Translations under genes and position numbers: made by a program
Shown here: piece after piece, positions 7,333 to 13,019 of the stretch
How the letters are laid out: each line of letters begins with the position of its first letter
Position numbering within the stretch: position 1 is the first letter of the stretch
From: an uncultured Gemmatimonadota bacterium
GTDB lineage: Bacteria; Gemmatimonadota; Gemmatimonadetes; Gemmatimonadales; GWC2-71-9
Direction: 5' to 3'
NCBI GenBank assembly: GCA_946887295.1
Contig: CAMPKP010000032.1
Coordinates: 1-26,146 of the forward strand
DNA: 26,146 nt
Notes under the pieces: generated by a model
Told to the model about the DNA's origin: nothing
Databases searched by the model: none
What the model saw: only the letters and a program-made list of their open reading frames with translations

Positions 7333-8816
7333 CGCCGCACCTCGCCGACCACCCGGCCGTTGGTGTCGACCAGTCGGATGGGATCCTTGATGATGTCGTC
7401 GCCCAGGGGCCGCCCTCTGCGCTCCCCCGCAACGCGGAGCGCCGGAGTCAGGCTGAACGGATCGGCGCCGGCGACGCTCACGGCGTATCCCAGGTCCTGC
7501 ATGGAGCGCACCGTGACCGCGCTGAGCGGGTTGAACCCCTCGTTGAGGAAGCCGGTCATCAGCTCGGGGTCGAACACCTCGTCCCGCCAGTGGCTGTTGA
7601 TCGTCCCCGCGCCGCCCACGTTCATCACCGGTACCTTGGCGCCGGTATAGCTCGCGCCGCCGGCGGCGTCGAAGGCGATCAGTGCCTGTGGCCCCGTGAA
7701 GTGGGTATCCTTGGCGCCGGGATCGTTGACGTCGGTGGGGTCGGCCAGCAGTCCCGCCGGGGTCCACAGCGTCCCGAATCCGAGCACGTGGCCCATCTCG
7801 TGGAGGATGACGGCCTGCAGCGCTCCGTCGGATTCGAGAAGGTCCATGTCGTCCACGTCGAACTGCATGCGGCCGATCACGGTCAGGTTGCCCGGCACCC
7901 GCACGAAGCAGGGCCCCGCCTGGCCGAGCGTCCCGAAGGGTCCGTCGATCGGCTCGATGGTGACGAAGATCGTGAGGTCGTCGAACGGTCCGTTGGTCGC
8001 GGGGTTGTCGCCGCATTCGCCGGCGGCAAGGTTCTGATTCACGTCGGGAAGGTCGTCGGTGATGATGCTCTCCCAGCGCACTTCCGCCTCGGCGAACGCG
8101 AGCAACTGGGCGCTGGTGTAGTTCCCGAGGTAGCGGACGGTGATGTTGTACCCCGATGCGTCCACCGTGGTCGCCAGGAACTGCACCGGCTCTCCCGCCA
8201 GCTCCGCCCCCTCGACACTCGCGGTGAGGGTGTTGACGCCGGCCGCTCCCAGCCGCCACGATCCTACCCTGGCGATCCCGTCGGCGCCGGTGGTCTGGGT
8301 CTCGCCGGTCACACTGCCGCTCGCGCCGACGACCTGGAAGCGGACCAGCACGCCGGCAACGGGATTGTCCGACGCGTCGCTGACCCGGACCGCGGGCGGC
8401 GTCGGCACCGCGACGCCGCCCGCCGCGGTCTGGCCGTTCCCCTCCACTGCCTCGAGCGTGGCGATCGACTCCACGATCACCGCCGCACTGGCGGTGAGGT
8501 CACCCGCGGTGGCGGTCACCTCGGCGGTACCGGGTCCCTGCGCGAGGAGGAGGCCGGTCCCGCTCACCGTGACGATGTCGGCGTCGTCCGACGCCCACGC
8601 GACTGGCGCCTTGGGGATCGGATCGCCATTCTCATCGAGCACCGTCGCGGTGAGCTGCACGTTCTGCCCCACGGCGTCCATCGTGACGTCGGTGGAGCTG
8701 AGGGTGATCTCGGCGGGAACGGCGGGCTCCGAGCTCCCGCCGCACGCGGCCGCCCAGGCGAGCAGAGCCAACGTCCCGCATTCGAGAGATCGCCGGCGCC
8801 ATCGCGAAAGTGACAT
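7329..8816 (-). CDS. Leishmanolysin-like (M8 family) zinc metalloprotease lipoprotein with Ig-like domains
   Basis: A 495-residue protein. Its signal peptide ends in a lipobox with Cys25 (WAAAC). Residues about 33-117 look like a BIG2-type Ig-like domain (SSTDVTMDAVGQNVQLTATV, then VAWASDDADIVTVSG and AEVTATAG). Residues about 120-217 look like a second, invasin-type Ig domain (NPVAGVLVRFQVVG, TGADGIARVGSWRLG). The catalytic region carries the metzincin zinc motif HEMGHVLGFG (His339, Glu340, His343), a third ligand His409 in NSHWRDEVF, and the Met-turn Met420 in ELMTG, in the arrangement typical of bacterial M8-like peptidases. The ATG at 8816 has GAGG five bases upstream. It is expected to act at the cell surface or in the periplasm; substrate is unknown. 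The next gene overlaps its stop. Confidence 0.9.
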   Translation of the reverse strand: MSLSRWRRRSLECGTLALLAWAAACGGSSEPAVPAEITLSSTDVTMDAVGQNVQLTATVLDENGDPIPKAPVAWASDDADIVTVSGTGLLLAQGPGTAEVTATAGDLTASAAVIVESIATLEAVEGNGQTAAGGVAVPTPPAVRVSDASDNPVAGVLVRFQVVGASGSVTGETQTTGADGIARVGSWRLGAAGVNTLTASVEGAELAGEPVQFLATTVDASGYNITVRYLGNYTSAQLLAFAEAEVRWESIITDDLPDVNQNLAAGECGDNPATNGPFDDLTIFVTIEPIDGPFGTLGQAGPCFVRVPGNLTVIGRMQFDVDDMDLLESDGALQAVILHEMGHVLGFGTLWTPAGLLADPTDVNDPGAKDTHFTGPQALIAFDAAGGASYTGAKVPVMNVGGAGTINSHWRDEVFDPELMTGFLNEGFNPLSAVTVRSMQDLGYAVSVAGADPFSLTPALRVAGERRGRPLGDDIIKDPIRLVDTNGRVVGEVRR

Positions 8817-8882
8817 GGGACCTCGGGTGGAGTGGAAGGGGCGTATCGCGGGCAGAGCAAAACCTAAGGAGGGGAGCCACGC

Positions 8883-8906
8883 ACTCGCCAGTGATAGTGA
8901 GTGCAC
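8883..8906. repeat. Inverted repeat in the divergent intergenic region
   Basis: GCACTC (8883-8888) and GAGTGC (8901-8906) are perfect complements with a 12-nt spacer. It lies 67 nt upstream of the M8 protease ATG and could be a regulator site for that gene, but six-base arms can arise by chance. Confidence 0.25.
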
Positions 8907-8935
8907 CGCAGCAGTCCCAGGCGCTGTGCGCTGTT

Positions 8936-8945
8936 GTGATATCAC
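8936..8945. promoter_or_regulatory. Perfect 10-bp palindrome GTGATATCAC, candidate activator or repressor site
   Basis: It is centred about 45 bp upstream of the start point predicted from the TATAAT box at 8974. The promoter lacks a recognisable -35 hexamer, so an activator bound here is plausible. It sits in the divergent gap and could equally affect the M8 protease gene. No regulator is identified. Confidence 0.35.
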
Positions 8946-8973
8946 TTGAGCATGCTGCGATAACATTTTGTCG

Positions 8974-8979
8974 TATAAT
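8974..8979 (+). promoter_or_regulatory. Consensus -10 box (TATAAT) for the cysteine-desulfurase-like gene
   Basis: A perfect TATAAT in unusually AT-rich DNA for this window. No good -35 box lies 16-19 nt upstream; TTGAGC at 8946-8951 would need a 22-nt spacer. Initiation would be near 8986, giving a leader of about 54 nt before the ATG at 9040. Confidence 0.5.
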
Positions 8980-9012
8980 GACATACGGTGTCATGCATCA
9001 TCTGATGTATGA
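8979..9012. promoter_or_regulatory. Two adjacent inverted repeats around the predicted start point, operator-like
   Basis: TGACA (8979-8983) pairs with TGTCA (8989-8993) over a 5-nt spacer. A 22-bp near-perfect palindrome runs from 8991 to 9012: TCATGCATCA and TGATGTATGA, with one mismatch in ten and a 2-nt centre. Both lie just downstream of the TATAAT box, where a bound repressor would block initiation or early elongation. The size suits a dimeric helix-turn-helix regulator. A weak RNA hairpin in the leader is the alternative. Confidence 0.45.
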
Positions 9013-9039
9013 TCTCGAATTCACCGATGACGAGGCGCC

Positions 9040-10305
9040 ATGAACTCCTCTCTCGCAACTCCGCCGCACGCGCGGATCGCTTCCACCGACGAGATCCGGT
9101 CGCAGTTTCCCGCGCTCGATCGCCTCCATCACGAGCGTCCCGTCGCATACTTCGACGGGCCGGGAGGAACCCAGGTGCCGCGTGCCGTGGTGGACTCCAT
9201 GACCGATTACCTGCTGCATCACAACGCGAACACGCACTGGCGCTACCCGACCAGCCGGGAGACCGACGCGATGATCGATGGAGCGCGCCGGGCCATGGCC
9301 GATTTCCTCGGCGCCGATCCCTCCGAGGTGGCCTTCGGAGCGAACATGACCACACTGACGTTTCACCTGGCCCGAGGCCTCGGTCGTGGGTGGGGAGCCG
9401 GTGACGAGGTGGTCGTGACCGAGCTCGACCACCATGCGAACGTGGCGCCCTGGCGCGCGCTCGAGCGGGACCGCGGCGTGAGCGTGCGGATGGTGCCGAT
9501 GCTTCCCGAGACGGGACAGCTCGACTGGAGCGCGCTGGAGCAGGCCCTGGCCCGGAAGCCCCGGCTCCTCGCGATCGGCGCGGCGTCCAACGCGCTGGGC
9601 ACCGTCACGGACGTCGCGCGCGCCGCGGCGATGGCGCGCGATGCCGGCACGCTCAGCTTCGTGGACGCGGTGCACTACGCCCCCCACCGGCTGGTGGACG
9701 TGCGCTCGATCGGGTGCGACTTCCTCGCGTGCTCCGCCTACAAGTTCTACGGGCCACATGTCGGAGTGCTCTATGGACGCTCGGAGCGGCTCGCCGTGGT
9801 GGACGTGCCCAAGCTGGAGCCGGCACCGGAGACCGCGCCCGAGCGGCTCGAGACCGGGACGCTGAATCACGAGGGCATCGCCGGCGCCGCCGCGGCCGTG
9901 GAGTTCCTCGCCTCCCTCTCGGCCGGCGGCAGCCGCCGGGAGAGGCTCCGCTCCGCCCTCGGCGAGCTGCACCGGCGGGGGCAAGCGCTGCTGGAGCGGC
10001 TGGTCCACGGGCTGGGCACGATCGAGGGTGTCCGGGTCTATGGCCCGCCGGCATCGGCGCCCCGCACGCCGACGGTCGCTTTCACCGTGGGCGAGCGGCC
10101 GGCCGACAGCGTGGCGGACGCCCTGTCGGACGAGGGAGTGTTCGTCTCGACCGGCGACTTCTACGCGGCGGGAGTGGTGAAGCGGTACGGAGTGGGAGCG
10201 AGGGGCGGCCTCGTCCGCGCGGGGTGCGCGGCGTACACCACGGCGGACGAGGTCGGGCGGCTGCTGGAAGGCGTCGCGCGGCTGGCCGCGCGCCGGGCGA
10301 GCTAG
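9040..10305 (+). CDS. Cysteine desulfurase-like PLP-dependent enzyme (class V aminotransferase fold)
   Basis: A 421-residue fold-type I PLP enzyme of the NifS/SufS/CsdA-like group, closest by eye to the desulfurase-related family with YFDGPGGTQVPRAV at the N-terminus (37-50). Other marks are TELDHHANVAPW (127-138), the PLP-phosphate Asp209 in FVDAVHYAPH, and the Schiff-base Lys235 in CSAYKFYGPH. Near the C-terminus RAGCAAYTT (393-401) carries Cys396 close to where SufS has its persulfide cysteine in RxGHHCA, so sulfur transfer is possible but the motif is not the canonical one. No Suf or Isc gene is adjacent, and selenocysteine lyase or another beta-lyase activity is also possible. The ATG follows an AT-rich control region. 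Its stop is one base from the convergent DUF2911 stop. Confidence 0.85.
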   Translation: MNSSLATPPHARIASTDEIRSQFPALDRLHHERPVAYFDGPGGTQVPRAVVDSMTDYLLHHNANTHWRYPTSRETDAMIDGARRAMADFLGADPSEVAFGANMTTLTFHLARGLGRGWGAGDEVVVTELDHHANVAPWRALERDRGVSVRMVPMLPETGQLDWSALEQALARKPRLLAIGAASNALGTVTDVARAAAMARDAGTLSFVDAVHYAPHRLVDVRSIGCDFLACSAYKFYGPHVGVLYGRSERLAVVDVPKLEPAPETAPERLETGTLNHEGIAGAAAAVEFLASLSAGGSRRERLRSALGELHRRGQALLERLVHGLGTIEGVRVYGPPASAPRTPTVAFTVGERPADSVADALSDEGVFVSTGDFYAAGVVKRYGVGARGGLVRAGCAAYTTADEVGRLLEGVARLAARRAS

Positions 10306-10316
10306 CTCAGCTCGCC
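10296..10316. terminator. Hairpin spanning the stop codons of two convergent genes
   Basis: GGCGAGCT (10296-10303) and AGCTCGCC (10309-10316) form an 8-bp stem with a 5-nt loop containing parts of both stop codons. No T tract follows on either strand, so it is at best a weak or Rho-assisted bidirectional element. Confidence 0.3.
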
Positions 10317-10894
10317 GCCCTCACCGGGATGCCGACCCGGGTCTTCTCCCAGGTGAGCACCAGCCGCTGGGTCTCCCCGGTCGCCGGCTCCGGAGTGATG
10401 GTGAAGGTCTCGACCGGCGCCGCCAGTTTTTCGGCGGGCACCTTGCCGCGTCCCACCTCCTGCGCTTCGACCTCCGGCGTGTACGTGCTCTCGTGCCCCC
10501 ATTGGGAGGTCGAGCGGTTCACGATGATCTCCCACTCCTTTTCCCCGGGCACGCTGTAGATCGAGTACTTGCCCGCAGGCACCTTGATGCCGGCGATCTC
10601 GAGCGCGACCGGCGTGAAGATGACGGTGGGCTCGTTGGCACCGGTGCGCCAGAGCTTTCCGTAGGGAATGCCCGGTCCGCCGATCATGGTCCGTCCCCGG
10701 GAGCTGGGTCGGCCGTAGCAGAGCTTGACCTTCTGTCCGGCGGCGGTGAAGGTCAGCGAATCGAGAGGACTCTTGCGCCCCTCCACGGGAACGTCCTTTG
10801 GCAGGAGCACGGGACAGGCGCTGTCCGCGGCCACGGGCGCCGGGCCGGCGCTTGCCGCGAGACTCAGGATGGCGAGGCTGGCGTAGAGCGACAT
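10307..10894 (-). CDS. DUF2911 family exported protein
   Basis: A 195-residue protein with a signal peptide (hydrophobic residues 4-22, likely cleavage near PVAA-DS). The mature sequence shows the DUF2911 pattern: VKLCYGRPSSRGRTMIGG, IPYGKLWRTGANEPTVI, an ALEIAGIKVPAGKYSIYSVP strand pair, and a tail ending LVLTWEKTRVGIPV. The predicted fold is beta-rich and the family has no established activity. The ATG at 10894 lies 6 nt after the purK stop, with GGAG overlapping the purK end, so it is the third gene of purE-purK-DUF2911. It converges with the desulfurase-like gene with one base between stop codons. No link to purines is known; the association may be simple read-through. Confidence 0.85.
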   Translation of the reverse strand: MSLYASLAILSLAASAGPAPVAADSACPVLLPKDVPVEGRKSPLDSLTFTAAGQKVKLCYGRPSSRGRTMIGGPGIPYGKLWRTGANEPTVIFTPVALEIAGIKVPAGKYSIYSVPGEKEWEIIVNRSTSQWGHESTYTPEVEAQEVGRGKVPAEKLAAPVETFTITPEPATGETQRLVLTWEKTRVGIPVRAAS

Positions 10895-10900
10895 GCGAGA

Positions 10901-12046
10901 CTACTCCGCGTGAGTGGGTGAGCCGACCAGGGCGTCCCTGGTCTCGAGGGCGAGAGCGAGCGCCTGGTCGGGATCGTCGGCCAGGCAGTTGAGGTGACCC
11001 ATCTTCCGTCCCGGCCGGGGCTCGGCCTTGCCGTAGAGATGGAGGCGCACGCCGGGGCGGCGGAACACTTCGGCCCACCGCGGCGGTCCGGCGGACCAGA
11101 GATCGCCCAGCAGGTTCACCATCGCTACCGGGCTGAGCAGCTTCGGCGCGGCGAGCGGCAGCCCGCAGAGGGCGCGGAGCTGCTGCTCGAACTGGTCGGC
11201 GCTGCAGGCATCCATGGTGTAGTGGCCGCTGTTGTGCGGCCGGGGCGCGATCTCGTTGACGTAGATCCGGCCGCCGCCGGCCACGAACATCTCGACGCCG
11301 AGCACGCCCACGTACTCGAGCGCCTCGGCCACCCGCGCGGCCGTGCCGCGCGCCTCCTCCGCGATCTGCCGGGCGACCCTGGCCGGTACGACGGTGGTCT
11401 CGAGGATGCCGTCGCGGTGGCGGTTCTCGCCCACCGGAAAGGTGGCGATCGCGCCGTCGTCGCCCCTGGCGAGCACTACGGACAATTCGGCTTCCAGTGC
11501 CAGCCGCTCCTCCAGCACGCAGGCCACTCCCCCGAATGCGGCGAACGCCGAGAGGGCGTCCTCGGGCCGCTCGACCGGCGCCTGACCCTTGCCGTCGTAT
11601 CCCAGCCTGCTGGTCTTGAGGAGGGCGGGGAGCCCGACCTCGCGGAGCGCGGCATGCAGCTCTTCCTCGCTTCGTACCGGCCGAAAGGGCGCCGTGGAGA
11701 AGCCGGCGCCCTCGAGGAAGCTCTTCTCGGCGATTCGATCCTGGGCCACCGCCACGGCCTCGACCGGCGGCCGTACCCGGCAGGAGCGCGCCAGGCGCTC
11801 GAGTGCCTCCGCGGGGACGTTCTCGAACTCCGTGGTCACGGCGGCGCAGTCGGCCGCGAGCCGCTCGAGCGCGCGGGCGTCGGAGTAGGCGGCTCGGAGA
11901 TGCCCATCGGCCACCTGGCCGGCGGGGCTGCCGGGATCGGGATCGAGCACCACGACCCGGTAGCCCATCGTGCGCGCCTGCAGCACGAACATCCTCCCCA
12001 GCTGCCCGCCTCCCAGCACGCCCAGCGTGGCGCCGGGCAGGATCAT
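10901..12046 (-). CDS. purK: N5-carboxyaminoimidazole ribonucleotide synthase (PurK)
   Basis: A 381-residue ATP-grasp enzyme that converts AIR, ATP and bicarbonate to N5-CAIR, purine step 6a. The N-terminal nucleotide-binding loop is [13 protein letters not shown] (7-19), followed by VTTEFENVP, the ATP-grasp lysine region [16 protein letters not shown], the [16 protein letters not shown] strand, and the Mg-binding [18 protein letters not shown] motif, all characteristic of PurK. The ATG overlaps the purE stop as ATGA, so PurE and PurK are translationally coupled and the product N5-CAIR is passed to PurE. Length fits the family. Confidence 0.96.
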   Translation of the reverse strand: MILPGATLGVLGGGQLGRMFVLQARTMGYRVVVLDPDPGSPAGQVADGHLRAAYSDARALERLAADCAAVTTEFENVPAEALERLARSCRVRPPVEAVAVAQDRIAEKSFLEGAGFSTAPFRPVRSEEELHAALREVGLPALLKTSRLGYDGKGQAPVERPEDALSAFAAFGGVACVLEERLALEAELSVVLARGDDGAIATFPVGENRHRDGILETTVVPARVARQIAEEARGTAARVAEALEYVGVLGVEMFVAGGGRIYVNEIAPRPHNSGHYTMDACSADQFEQQLRALCGLPLAAPKLLSPVAMVNLLGDLWSAGPPRWAEVFRRPGVRLHLYGKAEPRPGRKMGHLNCLADDPDQALALALETRDALVGSPTHAE

Positions 12047-12540
12047 GCGCGCTCTCCCGGCAGCTGCAGGTCGAGCACCCGGCGGGTCTGCTCCCGCCGG
12101 AGCTTGTCCAACCGCTGGGCGAGCTCCGGATCGCCCAGCGCGAGCACCGCCGCTGCGAAGAGCGCGGCGTTCTGCGCGCCTGCCGCGCCGATGGCGAAGG
12201 TCGCCACCGGGACCCCCGCCGGCATCTGCACGATCGAGAGCAGCGAGTCGAGACCCTGCAGATGGCGGGAAGGGACCGGCACGCCGAGGATCGGGAGCCG
12301 GGTCTTCGCGGCCAGCATCCCGGGAAGGTGCGCCGAGCCGCCCGCGCCGGCGATGAGGCAGCGGAGCCCGCGTCCCGCGGCCTCCTCGGCATAGCGGAAC
12401 AGCAGGTCCGGCGTGCGGTGCGCCGAGACGACCCGGGTCTCGTACGGCACGCCGAGCTCGTCGAGGCGGCGGGCGGCGTGCTGCATGGTCTCCCAATCGG
12501 AGTCGCTTCCCATCACCACACCCACGACTGGCTCGGCCAT
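12043..12540 (-). CDS. purE: N5-CAIR mutase (PurE, class I)
   Basis: A 165-residue protein that moves the carboxylate of N5-CAIR to carbon 4 to give CAIR, purine step 6b. The signature GSDSDWETM (11-19), SAHRTPD with His41, [12 protein letters not shown] (about 65-76) and [22 protein letters not shown] match class I PurE; the neighbouring purK supports the N5-CAIR mutase form rather than the direct AIR carboxylase. The ATG at 12540 has an AGGAG Shine-Dalgarno (GAGGAGATC) just upstream. It heads the purE-purK-DUF2911 run and is divergent from the WYL-like gene over 128 nt; no convincing promoter, PurR box or guanine riboswitch was seen in that gap. Confidence 0.97.
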   Translation of the reverse strand: MAEPVVGVVMGSDSDWETMQHAARRLDELGVPYETRVVSAHRTPDLLFRYAEEAAGRGLRCLIAGAGGSAHLPGMLAAKTRLPILGVPVPSRHLQGLDSLLSIVQMPAGVPVATFAIGAAGAQNAALFAAAVLALGDPELAQRLDKLRREQTRRVLDLQLPGERA

Positions 12541-12657
12541 GATCTCCTCGGGTGACTGGTCGGTCGCTCGCCGCGAGGAAAGAAGGCTTCGGGCGCGAGT
12601 GGAGGCAAGCGGGCCAACGCTGGCGCGGCGGGTTAGGTTCCTGAAGGCACACACGCA

Positions 12658-12663
12658 GGGAGG
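12658..12663 (+). promoter_or_regulatory. Shine-Dalgarno that fixes the GTG start at 12669
   Basis: GGGAGG at 12658-12663 lies 5 nt before GTG 12669 and supports that start over the in-frame ATG at 12717, which has no comparable site. Confidence 0.6.
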
Positions 12664-12668
12664 ACACC

Positions 12669-13016
12669 GTGCCGGAACCACGCAGGACTCCGCTGCCCGC
12701 CCGCACGCCGCAGGAGATGGCGAACGGCGAGCGCCTGGTGCGCGCGATCCTGGATCGCCGGGTCGTGCGCCTCATCTATCAGGGGCTGCCGCGCGAGATC
12801 GAGCCCCACATGGTCGGGATCCATGAAGCCGGCGAGCCGATCCTTGTCGCCTATCAGACCGGCGGGTACAGCCACTCGGGCGATCTCCCGGGCTGGCGCA
12901 CCTTCATCATCACCGAGATCGAGCGGGTCGAGGAGACCGATACCACCTTTCCGCAGGCCCGCTCGGACTTCACCGACCAGTTCTACCAGATGCTGGAGAT
13001 CTTCGCGAAGGTCTGA
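12669..13016 (+). CDS. Small WYL-like domain protein without DNA-binding domain
   Basis: A 115-residue soluble protein. Residues about 22-90 ([51 protein letters not shown]) resemble the small SH3-like beta fold of WYL domains, which in WYL regulators bind ligands or nucleic acid. No helix-turn-helix precedes it, so it is not a classical WYL transcription factor. The GTG start is backed by a good Shine-Dalgarno. It is a single gene, divergent from purE and convergent with ppdK, with 3 nt between the stop codons. The function is unknown; the WYL assignment rests on recalled pattern only. Confidence 0.7.
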   Translation: MPEPRRTPLPARTPQEMANGERLVRAILDRRVVRLIYQGLPREIEPHMVGIHEAGEPILVAYQTGGYSHSGDLPGWRTFIITEIERVEETDTTFPQARSDFTDQFYQMLEIFAKV

Positions 13017-13019
13017 TTC

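Noticed and set aside
8946..8951. TTGAGC as the -35 box of the desulfurase-like gene
   Set aside because: The spacer to TATAAT at 8974 would be 22 nt, too long for a normal promoter.
8810..9043. A 77-codon plus-strand frame in the divergent gap
   Set aside because: It begins opposite the start of the protease gene, lacks a Shine-Dalgarno, and runs through the promoter and palindromes; the composition is that of non-coding DNA.
10302..12392. A 696-codon minus-strand frame overlapping purK and purE
   Set aside because: Its sequence is Arg/Pro/Gly-rich and is purE, purK and the DUF2911 gene read in the wrong frame.
12541..12668. Purine riboswitch or PurR-type operator in the purE/WYL-like divergent gap
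   Set aside because: No guanine-aptamer core, long palindrome or good promoter hexamers were recognisable in these 128 bases.
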